From: JBAZHE01 sp041652555
GTDB lineage: Bacteria > Patescibacteriota > Patescibacteriia > Patescibacteriales > WJLG01
Direction of reading: 5' to 3'
DNA: 64,000 nucleotides
Assembly (NCBI GenBank): GCA_041652555.1
Contig: JBAZHE010000003.1
Coordinates: 23,831-87,830, forward strand
The notes beneath the pieces are model-generated. The model was not told where the DNA came from, did not search any database, and saw only the letters and a list, made by a program, of their open reading frames with translations. The translations under genes and the position numbers were made by a program. Shown here one piece after another: positions 24,225 to 32,432 of this stretch (positions within the stretch are counted from its first letter, which is position 1; the number at the start of each line of letters is the position of its first letter).

Positions 24225-24443
24225 TCAGTCTCCTTTTATTTCTGTTATTTCATCATATCCGCAATACTCGTCATCTGCATATGATATAGCATCTTCCAAA
24301 CTATCAAATTCATCATATATCGTTTGTTCCGGTATATGAATCACAAATTTCTTTTTCTTCGGATATTCCTTTTTGGGAGGATGCAACTCTGGATATTCCT
24401 TTTCCATGTGTTTTTCTACATCTTCCTTAAATCCCACGATCAT
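24225..24443 (-). CDS. Small hypothetical protein
   Basis: 72 residues, a lysine-rich segment (KKEYPKKKKFVIHI) followed by an acidic half (DSLEDAISYADDEYCG). It overlaps the ATPase gene by four bases, so it is translationally coupled to it. No family recognised. Confidence 0.52.
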   Translation of the reverse strand: MIVGFKEDVEKHMEKEYPELHPPKKEYPKKKKFVIHIPEQTIYDEFDSLEDAISYADDEYCGYDEITEIKGD

Positions 24444-25225
24444 TCCTCTTTCTTTACACTTCCACCCGGAATATACTTCTCAAATTCCGTGTAATCCAGT
24501 GGCATTTCATCGGGCATATTACGGTAACGTTTCTTTGCTACATAGCCTGCTGTTGGAGCAACATGCAAGACGCGCTGTCCTGTTGACACGGCAATATTTC
24601 TGGTCTTGTCAAAACCTGCTTTTTCACTACGAGTCAGAGTTGTGAGCGAACAGAACCCCACCACGTCGCCCCATTCAACAATTTTAGCAGCCGCAAGTTT
24701 CTGGAGTTTGAGCGTGTTCTTGTCGTATGCGGAACACAGGGGATCTTCAATCTTGACCACGGCAGAATGCGCAACCAGAATAACCATCATTCCCTTTGTA
24801 TCGCGCAGATATGTCAAGGCATCAAGAAAATCCTGCCACTCAGTCATGCATTCAACATAACCGCGCCCGTAACCCGGGTCTTCGATAGACTTTGCGTTGA
24901 GACGTTTGCACGTAGCCTTCCATACAAGGGGTTGGAACCAATCGAGCGTATCTATAACCACGGTCTTGTAATCATGATCGGTCGTGGCAAGGATCTGAAT
25001 ACAATCCATCACCTCTTCATAGGAACGCGCTGCGCGGGGTTTGCCATTTTCATCCTGTGGGATCGCAGTGGCGTCAATGTCTCCCAATCCATCTTCAGTA
25101 AGAATTAAAATGGAGTCTTTTGCCATAGACCCGAAAGTAGATTTGCCAATTCCTTCAGGTCCATAGATAACAACCAATGGGATTTTAGGAGCGTTCTTCT
25201 TTGAAATTTTGTTTAAATCAATCAC
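24440..25225 (-). CDS. Sak4-like RecA-fold ATPase
   Basis: 261 residues. Walker A GPEGIGKST is at about 21-29 and a Walker B-like TVVIDTLDW at about 87-95; KGMMVILVAHSAVVKIEDP follows, as in phage AAA_24/Sak4 annealing ATPases that promote single-strand annealing with DUF669-type partners. The start is GTG at 25225, with AAGGAG eight bases upstream. It is the first gene of the recombination cassette behind a TATA plus AACGCGT promoter and a leader of about 75 bases. Confidence 0.85.
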   Translation of the reverse strand: MIDLNKISKKNAPKIPLVVIYGPEGIGKSTFGSMAKDSILILTEDGLGDIDATAIPQDENGKPRAARSYEEVMDCIQILATTDHDYKTVVIDTLDWFQPLVWKATCKRLNAKSIEDPGYGRGYVECMTEWQDFLDALTYLRDTKGMMVILVAHSAVVKIEDPLCSAYDKNTLKLQKLAAAKIVEWGDVVGFCSLTTLTRSEKAGFDKTRNIAVSTGQRVLHVAPTAGYVAKKRYRNMPDEMPLDYTEFEKYIPGGSVKKEE

Positions 25226-25308
25226 AATAGATCTCCTTTCGTTTTGTTCGTTTGTCGTTTCATGTTACGGTCGGGGCAGCATATGCCCAAATCGCGTATC
25301 TATGTAGG

Positions 25309-25325
25309 ACGCGTTAGTATAAATA
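25309..25325 (-). promoter_or_regulatory. Promoter: TATA box with AACGCGT element
   Basis: On the minus strand TATTTATA (25318-25325) runs directly into CTAACGCGTCCTACATAG. The gene start is at 25225, leaving a leader of about 75 bases with a Shine-Dalgarno site, unlike the leaderless genes elsewhere in the window. Confidence 0.6.
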
Positions 25326-25340
25326 GTTATGGTTGGAAGA

Positions 25341-25523
25341 TTAAAAACCAAGTCCACCATAACTATTTGAAACCATAGTTAAATATTGACCAAATTGAAA
25401 AACACGTGGAACTAAAAAACCAAACACAAAAATAAGTAAAAACGTGGTAATCAAAATAGTTATAATGTCGGTCTTACTAAAAACATCTGCAAATGTTACC
25501 GTTTCCTTTTCTTCTTTAATCAT
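25341..25523 (-). CDS. Small single-pass membrane protein
   Basis: 60 residues with one strong hydrophobic helix (about 18-40: IITILITTFLLIFVFGFLVP). It overlaps the gene upstream by four bases. Function unknown. Confidence 0.5.
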   Translation of the reverse strand: MIKEEKETVTFADVFSKTDIITILITTFLLIFVFGFLVPRVFQFGQYLTMVSNSYGGLGF

Positions 25524-25705
25524 ATTTTATTATCCACAATTTTTTGAATGCTCGGGAAATCTGATAATTTGATGGATTCTGTGAATCTTATATTAATCCC
25601 AGTAATTTGATCATCTTGAGAATTTACCACAAGAGAACTTCTTAATTCTCTAACCGACGCAAATTTTATTACAAGATTAATTGTATCTTTTGTATCTCCA
25701 TTCAT
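25520..25705 (-). CDS. Small hypothetical protein
   Basis: 61 residues, soluble and strand-rich (TINLVIKFASVRELRSSLVV), overlapping the membrane protein gene downstream. No family recognised. Confidence 0.48.
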   Translation of the reverse strand: MNGDTKDTINLVIKFASVRELRSSLVVNSQDDQITGINIRFTESIKLSDFPSIQKIVDNKI

Positions 25706-25712
25706 AATTAAT

Positions 25713-26081
25713 TCAGCCCACCGGATAACCTGCGTTCACGCATTCTGATAGCCACGCGGGGCGATTGCCAATATTATTGTTATCAAATGGCACGTAGCAC
25801 GTCTCAACCCACTGCGCTTTAACCAACTCTTCTAATAAATCATTTTGTTTAGTCAGAGCGTTTAAAACGATCTGGTCTTGTGTGGGGCACATTGAGAGGT
25901 GGGATCGCCCATCCGTGGAGTTTAAACCAATGTCGGTCCAAGTCCAGCTGTCATTGCTTCCCCCGATATACCATTTTTCTGACGAAGCGGGCTGTATTGA
26001 ATTCTGCACTTTTGATTCATCTCCCATTACAGGAGTAATGCATAGAAGGAGGAGAAGGATTATCAAGAATTTTGTTTTCAT
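25713..26081 (-). CDS. Secreted hypothetical protein
   Basis: 122 residues from the ATG at 26081, chosen so that a signal peptide is N-terminal (KFLIILLLLLCITPVMGDE, cleavage probably after VMG). The mature part has a short Trp-rich segment (WYIGGSNDSWTWTDIG) and four cysteines. A longer frame to 26120 would put 13 residues before the signal. Probably exported or surface-associated. Confidence 0.6.
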   Translation of the reverse strand: MKTKFLIILLLLLCITPVMGDESKVQNSIQPASSEKWYIGGSNDSWTWTDIGLNSTDGRSHLSMCPTQDQIVLNALTKQNDLLEELVKAQWVETCYVPFDNNNIGNRPAWLSECVNAGYPVG

Positions 26082-26121
26082 AATAGTGTTATACGCGTTT
26101 ATTGGATATATAGTTTTCATA

Positions 26122-27225
26122 TCATTTCCCCGACTTCGTTCTATTATGGTGCATACAAAGCATCTGACAATTATCTTCTACCGATTTTCCACCTTTTACC
26201 CACGGAACAATATGATCCGCTTCCATCTCTTCAAACTCATAATGTTTAGAGGGATCACATATAGGGCATATACCTTTTTGTCTTTCATATACTTTTGTTG
26301 TGATTTTTTCATCAAAGGTTCGTAAGTTTAAAGACGACTGATCTTTTTCTCCACTCAACAGGAATTTATAAATACCTTTTTTATTTCCCACTTCATCGTC
26401 ATCCATAAGTTCTTTGATGCGATCTTCCATAATAGAGGGGGTGTATTTAAAATCCTTATATTTATTATAGAATATACCCCATTCTAACCCTTTCATTTCT
26501 TTTCTATAATTTGAAAATATTGCTTTCACCCAATTAATAACCCCTTGGAAATATAACCACATTTCATTGGCATTAGTATCATGCTGGTGGATTGACATAT
26601 AGTCTTCTATCCCAATACCGTCTCTTTCAGAAATCCATTTTATAGCGGTTTCCAAATAATCTTGTCTTATAGACGAACCCACCAAATATTTACTTGCAAT
26701 ATCGTGAGCAGGGCACATATTTTTTGAAAAATATTTTTTAGCGTCAGAAAGCCACTCTCCCGTATAAGTGGCATTCCGCAATTCTTGATCAGTGAGTTTG
26801 ATACCTGCTATATTTATAATTTTAAACCAATCTAACTTCTCCTTATCATTGCCTTGACAAATATAAATCATCAATTTATAATTTAATATTTGTTCCTTTT
26901 CCACATCTGTGAGATTGTGAAAAAACATACAATCTACTGAAAAATCACCATTAATATATTGGCAAATACTCACTGTTCTTTGCTGACCATCAAGCAATTC
27001 ATATGTGCCATTATTATTAACTACCCAATACATAATATTTAATGGGAACCCTTTAACAATTGTTTTAATAACTTCGTTTCTTTGATTAACATTATAAACA
27101 AATTCTCTTTGAAATGGTGGGCGAATATTTAGTTTACCATTATATCCAAATGCCCCATTTTCAACATCATCCACATATCCTTCTGATATTTCTTTAATAG
27201 GTATTTCTTTTAGTATTATTTTCAT
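26122..27225 (-). CDS. DUF262-HNH protein (GmrSD-like)
   Basis: 367 residues. The N-terminal domain has the ParB-like DUF262 signature IRPPFQREFVYN and LLDGQQRTVSI (about 36-47 and 77-87), an NTP-binding and hydrolysing fold; the C-terminus is an HNH endonuclease (CPICD, EADHIVPWVKGG, CQMLCMHHNRTKSG). The same pairing occurs in GmrSD type IV enzymes that cut modified DNA. It lies directly after an EcoRI-type adenine methyltransferase gene with no gap, so the two probably act together. Confidence 0.83.
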   Translation of the reverse strand: MKIILKEIPIKEISEGYVDDVENGAFGYNGKLNIRPPFQREFVYNVNQRNEVIKTIVKGFPLNIMYWVVNNNGTYELLDGQQRTVSICQYINGDFSVDCMFFHNLTDVEKEQILNYKLMIYICQGNDKEKLDWFKIINIAGIKLTDQELRNATYTGEWLSDAKKYFSKNMCPAHDIASKYLVGSSIRQDYLETAIKWISERDGIGIEDYMSIHQHDTNANEMWLYFQGVINWVKAIFSNYRKEMKGLEWGIFYNKYKDFKYTPSIMEDRIKELMDDDEVGNKKGIYKFLLSGEKDQSSLNLRTFDEKITTKVYERQKGICPICDPSKHYEFEEMEADHIVPWVKGGKSVEDNCQMLCMHHNRTKSGK

Positions 27226-28146
27226 CTACTTCACCTTTCTTTTTATAACGATGCGAGCATAAACTTTTTTTCCATTTATATATGGATACCCATAATTAAA
27301 TTCATCAATCTTTGTGGTTGTCATACATCCAATAATCTCAAACTGATCTGGGTTATATTTATCAATAAATGTAATTGGAACACCGAACTCGCCAAAATAA
27401 TCTATTGGTATATCTTTAATCTTATTCACATTAATAGCATCATAATTGTCATATTCGGGATACTCTACATCATTATATTTTTTATAAAGAATCAATTCTT
27501 CGCATCTCTTCTTTATTTCGAGATTTGTAAACCAATAAGTATTACCCATACCACGATATTTAATCCCATTTTCTTCTCTACATCCATTACTATTTAATTC
27601 ATAATAATTAGGCACTATATATTCTTTATATCCATTATTATACCCAACCCATATTTTATTCTCTTTAAGCAGGGGGAAAATTTCTTTATAAGTAATAGCA
27701 TTCAAACTCCCAATAATCAAAAACCTCTTTTCATATTCCATCAACTGCGCTACATATTCACGGAATAAAGAAAATGGTGGGTTGGTAACAACAATATCGG
27801 ATTCTTTCAATAACTCGATACATTGCGGGCTTCTAAAATCACCGTTTTCTTCCAAATTTGTTTCTTTAAAGTCCACGCCGTCGTATTCTAGTTTATATGT
27901 GGGTTTCAATGAATCATAATGTGTCGATATTAATTTCTTCAACCCAAGATATTTAAACTTTAAACAAAAATAACCCGTGAAGTTACTTTCTCTCGGATCA
28001 TCACAATTGCAGAAAACGGTCTTCCCTTTGAAATATTCTTTATAATGTTTTAATTCCTTTTCTATATCGGACATTTGTGTGTAAAACTCATCCTGCTTAT
28101 CTTTCTTTGCTTTGTTAAGTTGGCAGTTCTTTGAAGTTGTAGTCAT
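27226..28146 (-). CDS. EcoRI-type adenine-specific DNA methyltransferase
   Basis: 306 residues. KQDEFYTQMSDIEKEL, VFCNCDDPRESNF (about 56-68) and DIVVTNPPFSLFREYV (motif IV NPPF near 122) match the MTase family typified by M.EcoRI, with the SAM-binding region before NPPF. It methylates adenine in a specific site. Its partner is not EcoRI-like but the adjacent DUF262-HNH gene. It has its own promoter at 28161-28189 and so heads the pair. Confidence 0.82.
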   Translation of the reverse strand: MTTTSKNCQLNKAKKDKQDEFYTQMSDIEKELKHYKEYFKGKTVFCNCDDPRESNFTGYFCLKFKYLGLKKLISTHYDSLKPTYKLEYDGVDFKETNLEENGDFRSPQCIELLKESDIVVTNPPFSLFREYVAQLMEYEKRFLIIGSLNAITYKEIFPLLKENKIWVGYNNGYKEYIVPNYYELNSNGCREENGIKYRGMGNTYWFTNLEIKKRCEELILYKKYNDVEYPEYDNYDAINVNKIKDIPIDYFGEFGVPITFIDKYNPDQFEIIGCMTTTKIDEFNYGYPYINGKKVYARIVIKRKVK

Positions 28147-28160
28147 TTTTAATCACAACA

Positions 28161-28189
28161 CTATATGCGTCCATCGTAGATATAATTTT
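28161..28189 (-). promoter_or_regulatory. Promoter: TATA box with ACGCATATAG element
   Basis: On the minus strand AAAATTATA (28181-28189) is followed after ten bases by ACGCATATAG (28161-28170), then the ATG at 28146. The ACGCAT version of the downstream element is also seen at 34762 and 53689. Confidence 0.55.
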
Positions 28190-28771
28190 CTATGTTGCTC
28201 CGGATTCACCATGTTCAAAACGCGCAGAACGGGCTTTGTATGCGGCATCTTTAGTTAACACTTCAAATGTGTCTTGTTTAAAGTATTCCCACTGTTCGTC
28301 GTCCGGATGATATAGTGAAACAACATTTGAGTTTGTATCCCATTCAGAAACAAATACAATTCTATCTTCTCTTCCCGTTCTAACTTGTAATCCCACCCAA
28401 TCCCCATCTACTCCAAATATACATTCGTCATCATATGAACCACCGCCGCTATCACAAGAGTCCCACCCATAAAACCAACCAATATAATTCCAAGGCGATC
28501 CACGCATCAACACAATCGCATTGTTTATTTTGCTAGAAAACTCACTATATAAACCACTTCCTTTATCGCTATCGGGTTTGATCTCAACAAAAACTTTAAT
28601 TTCTGGTAACCAAAAATCCGGCAAATACCATTTTCCATTAATATCATAACCTTCGATTTCATATTCCCATTTTATACCAAGAACATCAAAGTAGACAGCA
28701 TATCGGGCTTCTAATCTTGACCTAAAATTGCATCCTTTATACTTGGTTTGTATTGGCTTTATTTCAGTCAT
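28190..28771 (-). CDS. PD-(D/E)XK nuclease (phage endonuclease type)
   Basis: 193 residues. YKGCNFRSRLEARYAVYFD (about 11-29), WYLPDFWLP (Asp near 52) and VFVEIKPDSD (E-x-K near 63-65) are the motif set of the phage PD-(D/E)XK nucleases related to the TnsA/type II fold. The C-terminal half is an extra aromatic domain. The role may be host DNA degradation, recombination or restriction; the adjacent methyltransferase would be compatible with protection of self DNA. Confidence 0.72.
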   Translation of the reverse strand: MTEIKPIQTKYKGCNFRSRLEARYAVYFDVLGIKWEYEIEGYDINGKWYLPDFWLPEIKVFVEIKPDSDKGSGLYSEFSSKINNAIVLMRGSPWNYIGWFYGWDSCDSGGGSYDDECIFGVDGDWVGLQVRTGREDRIVFVSEWDTNSNVVSLYHPDDEQWEYFKQDTFEVLTKDAAYKARSARFEHGESGAT

Positions 28772-28832
28772 GCATATATGTAAGTTCTCATACTATTTAT
28801 ACTTATCTAAACAATTTTTATCAAATGGATAC

Positions 28833-28841
28833 AATTAAATA
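28833..28841 (+). promoter_or_regulatory. TATA box for the HTH regulator
   Basis: AATTAAATA at 28833-28841 lies 24 bases before the ATG at 28865, giving a leaderless transcript. The same 90-base divergent region has a minus-strand TATA (GTATAAATA around 28795) for the nuclease gene at 28771. Confidence 0.5.
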
Positions 28842-28864
28842 CTAGAAGCACCTACATTGTTTAC

Positions 28865-29044
28865 ATGTTGACACTGGAAGAAATTGTTACTATTTTACAA
28901 GACCGGAACTTAAGCGAAGTCAGTAGAAGAACAGGACTTGCAATACCAACGGTTTGGAGAATAGCAAATAATCAGGCGGGTAATGTTGGATATGAAACAG
29001 TGAAACGCCTCTCCGACTACTTAGAAAAGAAACCCGGTGAGTGA
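28865..29044 (+). CDS. Helix-turn-helix regulator, 59 residues
   Basis: LSEVSRRTGLAIPTVWRIAN (about 16-35) is a textbook helix-turn-helix of the Cro/LacI kind, followed by YETVKRLSDYLEKK, the usual fourth helix. The gene overlaps the primase gene by GTGA. Position between the divergent promoter and the replication gene suggests it controls replication gene expression. Confidence 0.72.
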   Translation: MLTLEEIVTILQDRNLSEVSRRTGLAIPTVWRIANNQAGNVGYETVKRLSDYLEKKPGE

Positions 29045-31398
29045 TATCTTTGGAAAACACATTGTTCATTCCGCGCGCGCTTGAAAACAGAGTTAAACTC
29101 ATTAAGTTAAAACAGAAATCCAAAATTCCCGACCAAGATACTTGGAGTGTCGAAAATAGCTTCTTCCCGAATGATACAGAAATCATAGATCATGTATCTT
29201 CGGGAAAAAATTATGGTATAATCCCAATCAACAATACGATAGTAATTGATTGTGATACCGAAGAATTATATTCGACAATCGGGGGACATTGGAAAAAAAC
29301 ACTTACTGTGATTACTGGGAGAAGTGGAGTTATCGGAAGACATTTGTTTTTCGATTGCCCCGACTCCCCAAAAGATAAAATATTAATAAATGATCCAAAT
29401 AACCCAAAAATACAACTCGGGGATATAAGGGGCAGCGAATCGCCATTTTATACAGTTGGCGCTGGAAGCATTCATCCAGATACCGAAAGAAAATATAAAT
29501 ATAAAGACCCGAATGCTTCTTTGATTTCTATATCTTGGAAAGATATTCAATCTGAATTGCTCGACAAATTCAAATTAAAAATCAAAGAAGAAATACCAGT
29601 CAAAACAAAAAACATTGCACAAAACCCGTTGACGAATAAACTAAATTTGCGAATAGAAAATTTCGCTATGCCAACCGGTAAAATCGAAAGGCGCGCAAAT
29701 GGAGATATACAAGGCACGCATCCAATACATGGTTCCACTACAAAAATGAATTTTGCTATAAATTCGAATAAGAATGTCTTTCATTGTTATCGTCACGACG
29801 TTGGTGGCGACCCGATATCTTGGATAGCGTATGCACATTGTGGTGTTCCAGAAGAAGATTGTAATAAATTAACAGATGATCAATTTAAAGAAGTTGTTGA
29901 ATGGTTACGTGACAATGGTTTTGAAAAGGAACTTAAAGAACTAGACGAAAAATATTCACCAAACTTAAATGTAGAAATAATAGATGAAAGATCTATAAAT
30001 AATATTATAAATCAAAAACCCCCTACTAAAACCACAACTACAAACAATCCACCAATTGTTGGTAACACAATCGACATGGAAATAAAAGCTGCAAATGACA
30101 GATGTAAACTTCCAAATTTTCCCGAAATTGACGAAGGGTTATTTAAAGAATATATAGAATTAGGTAAACGAGTGTCATATTCTTTGCACGAATTTCACTT
30201 TGCGGCATTGCTTTCAATTGCATCAATGGCTATAAAAAGAAGAGTTCTTATACAAGTAGGGATGACAAAAATTTATACTAATGTATTTGCAATGGTGGTC
30301 GGTCATACAACAATTAGTGGAAAGTCCGTAGCATGTAATATGGCCATCGATTCATTTTCCCAAGCAATCATCCATGAAGAAAACTTAAATAAATTACAAT
30401 CAACCAATCTTCTCCGTGGGACAATAAGCGAACCCGCACTTATTCAAGGATTGGATGAAACATATAATTCCCTTTGGTATTACGATGATTGCGCTGGATT
30501 TTTTGAAGATGCTGGTAATTGGAATGCACATGTTCTTGGAACATTATGCAGTTTATATGATTGCACTGCAATTGAAAGAACGCTTTCAAAACGCGGAAAA
30601 AACGGGGAGAAATATAAATGGGAATGCCCAACACCATTTATGTCTATATTATTCAATACAACGAATAAAGATATTGAAACTGTCGCAAGCGCACGGTTGT
30701 TTTCATCCGGATTTTTCCCACGATTAATGTGGTTTTATGGTCAGGGTGGAACACCGAGGAAGAACGAAAATGTATCTGAAAGCGATAAGAAGATTACCAA
30801 CAATGTGTTTAAAGAGATTGTTGGGTTAAGAACAAAACTTGAAATATATCCAGATGATGGTATTATATTTGGGGTATGCAACGAAATAGAAGATTGGAAA
30901 CTTAACTCAACGCTTGGAAAACTTGGTGTTGAAGACGAATCATATAGAACATCAATTTCAAGAGGGTTTATACATGCGTATAAAATTGCAGTGATCCTTA
31001 CTATGGTCGATAAAGAATTCCAAAGAAAAAATATACCGGAAAGGTTAAAAAAACTTGAACCCGGTGAAATATATCAACCAATAGTGCTAACAATTCCCCA
31101 TAAACACGCAATGATGGCAATAAAGATAGTAAACGATTATCTTATACCACGTATGATGTATGTATACGATCTATGCAATAATTCGGATATGAAAAACCAC
31201 CAAGTGATTGTAAGAAAGGCTATAATTGGATTTGGGGGTTCCGTGGAAAGAACCAAACTTTTAAAGAAGACGCATCTTAACAGCAAAGACCTTAATACTG
31301 CATTGAATACTATGGTAGAATCTGGAGAAATAAAGATGTATGAGAATAAAAAGACTGGTAGCGATAAACCAACAACATTTGTTATCTTAAATGATTAG
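29041..31398 (+). CDS. Primase-polymerase with DUF3987 helicase-like domain
   Basis: 785 residues from a GTG overlapping the HTH stop. Residues 1-190 are an archaeo-eukaryotic prim-pol: VIDCDTEE (about 68-75, catalytic acids), GRHLFFDC and IQLGDIRGSESPF. At about 225-265, HPIHGSTTKMNFAIN...NVFHCYRHDVGGDPISW looks like a CHC2-type primase zinc finger with His, His, Cys, His ligands. From about 365 a DUF3987 ATPase has a P-loop-like GHTTISGKS (421-429) and WYYDDCAGF (about 479-487). This is the probable replication initiator; the iteron origin lies directly downstream. Confidence 0.88.
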   Translation: MISLENTLFIPRALENRVKLIKLKQKSKIPDQDTWSVENSFFPNDTEIIDHVSSGKNYGIIPINNTIVIDCDTEELYSTIGGHWKKTLTVITGRSGVIGRHLFFDCPDSPKDKILINDPNNPKIQLGDIRGSESPFYTVGAGSIHPDTERKYKYKDPNASLISISWKDIQSELLDKFKLKIKEEIPVKTKNIAQNPLTNKLNLRIENFAMPTGKIERRANGDIQGTHPIHGSTTKMNFAINSNKNVFHCYRHDVGGDPISWIAYAHCGVPEEDCNKLTDDQFKEVVEWLRDNGFEKELKELDEKYSPNLNVEIIDERSINNIINQKPPTKTTTTNNPPIVGNTIDMEIKAANDRCKLPNFPEIDEGLFKEYIELGKRVSYSLHEFHFAALLSIASMAIKRRVLIQVGMTKIYTNVFAMVVGHTTISGKSVACNMAIDSFSQAIIHEENLNKLQSTNLLRGTISEPALIQGLDETYNSLWYYDDCAGFFEDAGNWNAHVLGTLCSLYDCTAIERTLSKRGKNGEKYKWECPTPFMSILFNTTNKDIETVASARLFSSGFFPRLMWFYGQGGTPRKNENVSESDKKITNNVFKEIVGLRTKLEIYPDDGIIFGVCNEIEDWKLNSTLGKLGVEDESYRTSISRGFIHAYKIAVILTMVDKEFQRKNIPERLKKLEPGEIYQPIVLTIPHKHAMMAIKIVNDYLIPRMMYVYDLCNNSDMKNHQVIVRKAIIGFGGSVERTKLLKKTHLNSKDLNTALNTMVESGEIKMYENKKTGSDKPTTFVILND

Positions 31399-31579
31399 TG
31401 TTAAATAAATATAATTAACTTAATAACTTTTGTTTTACTTAATTATTTTTAATTAACTTATTAAACTACATGTTCAATCATTATAAATAAATTTGATTTA
31501 ACATGATTAATTATTATAATATATTGTAAATATATTTTATTTAACTTTTCATATTTATTAATCATTTCTATTAAATAGC

Positions 31580-31615
31580 AAGTTCACAAAGTTCACAAAG
31601 TTCACAAAGTTCACA
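31580..31615 (+). repeat. Iteron array: four tandem AAGTTCACA units
   Basis: Four perfect 9-base units in tandem. They face six degenerate units on the opposite orientation 65 bases further on, so the two arrays could pair or bind the same protein from both sides. Confidence 0.85.
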
Positions 31616-31680
31616 AAGAGTACGTAGTTATCATACCCTATTTTTTAACGTCGTAGTTACTTCTATAATAGATAGGGTCT

Positions 31681-31734
31681 GTGAACTTTGTGAATTTTGT
31701 GCGTTATGTGAGCTTTGTGCGTTTTGTGAACTTG
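31681..31734 (-). repeat. Six inverted 9-base iteron variants
   Basis: Consecutive units GTGAACTTT, GTGAATTTT, GTGCGTTAT, GTGAGCTTT, GTGCGTTTT, GTGAACTTG keep a strict 9-base period and are the reverse complement of the AAGTTCACA family. Inner copies have drifted, outer copies have not. Confidence 0.8.
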
Positions 31735-31950
31735 GTAATACGTATACTCGTTTTCCATCGGAAATGATGGTTAAATAAATTTTTTAATACGCGCGTTGTT
31801 GCCAATGGAAAGCGCGGTTTCCCTATCAATTTTCAAAACCATGAACACTTACTCACAAAACAATAGAACCGAGAAATCTTACGCAGGTATTGCGGCTCTA
31901 TGTTGATTTTGTTGTGGGTGTCGAAAATGGTTTTGCTTGTGTGGGAAAAC

Positions 31951-31971
31951 TATATAATGTTTGAATGCGTA
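31951..31971 (+). promoter_or_regulatory. TATA box with AATGCGTATAG element
   Basis: TATATAAT at 31951-31958 is followed by TTTGAATGCGTATAG and the ATG at 31981. Between the iterons and this promoter (31741-31950) I see no further gene; the stretch holds a short CCAATGGAAAGCGCGGTTTCC segment and little else. Confidence 0.5.
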
Positions 31972-31980
31972 TAGTTTGGT

Positions 31981-32172
31981 ATGGAAGATAGTGTTGAAAA
32001 TGCACAAAAAGTGCTTAACGAATTAAAGGAAGATATTAACGAGAGAATTAAAGGTCTCAGCAATATGATGCAGAAAGAATCTATCACCCCAACACAATTC
32101 GTGACAATTGCAGCAGTAAAAGGTGAACTTGAACGATTTATTGATGCTTACCCAGAACTTAAAAATTATTGA
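31981..32172 (+). CDS. Small helical hypothetical protein
   Basis: 63 residues, mostly amphipathic helix (NAQKVLNELKEDINERIKGL), probably oligomeric. It is the first gene downstream of the origin, with a TATA box 23 bases before it. No family recognised. Confidence 0.55.
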   Translation: MEDSVENAQKVLNELKEDINERIKGLSNMMQKESITPTQFVTIAAVKGELERFIDAYPELKNY

Positions 32173-32183
32173 GGAGTGGTAAT

Positions 32184-32432
32184 ATGGTCGAAAAACTACA
32201 CACAATCCACTACATCTGCGTCTGGAACTATGCCAACCTTCCAGACCCCATTAAGAGTTGGATGGAAAAAGAACACATTGCAAGAGATGACCTTGATTGG
32301 ATTGCATTGGTTCCACCGTGTTACTCGGATGTATGGATTAATTGGTTAGAAGAACCAGTATTTGGTTGCTGCTCCGTAAAGACATATGATTTCGGTAAAG
32401 ATCACAATCTCGTGTTTGGGTATCATGCATGA
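32184..32432 (+). CDS. Small hypothetical protein
   Basis: 82 residues from the ATG at 32184, with GAGGAG seven bases upstream; a TTG at 32169 is less likely. The sequence is Trp- and Cys-containing (IHYICVWNYANLP, PPCYSDVWINWLEEP) and globular. It overlaps the next gene by ATGA. Function unknown. Confidence 0.52.
   Translation: MVEKLHTIHYICVWNYANLPDPIKSWMEKEHIARDDLDWIALVPPCYSDVWINWLEEPVFGCCSVKTYDFGKDHNLVFGYHA

Larger units (their letters stand above)
31399..31740. other. Probable replication origin with opposed 9-base iterons
   Basis: No gene is present at 31399-31980. The first 170 bases are nearly pure A+T (a likely unwinding region). Four head-to-tail copies of AAGTTCACA follow at 31580-31615. 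Six inverted 9-base units of the form GTGaacTTT occupy 31681-31734, the first and last matching the iterons exactly. Between the arms are two direct CGTAGTTA copies (31623, 31652) and an inverted pair ACCCTAT/ATAGGGT (31635-31641, 31672-31678). Iterons beside a primase gene are the hallmark of plasmid and virus origins. Confidence 0.78.

Noticed and set aside
25226..25308. A 13-codon leader ORF overlapping the GTG start of the Sak4-like gene
   Set aside because: Short enough to arise by chance, no codon bias or regulatory codon run is visible; noted only because its stop overlaps the start.
31580..31734. Possible CRISPR array from repeated 9-base units
   Set aside because: Units are 9 bases without spacers of 30-40 bases, and no cas genes are in the window; an iteron origin explains them better. 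The Cas4-like nuclease at 22.4 kb belongs to a recombination cassette.
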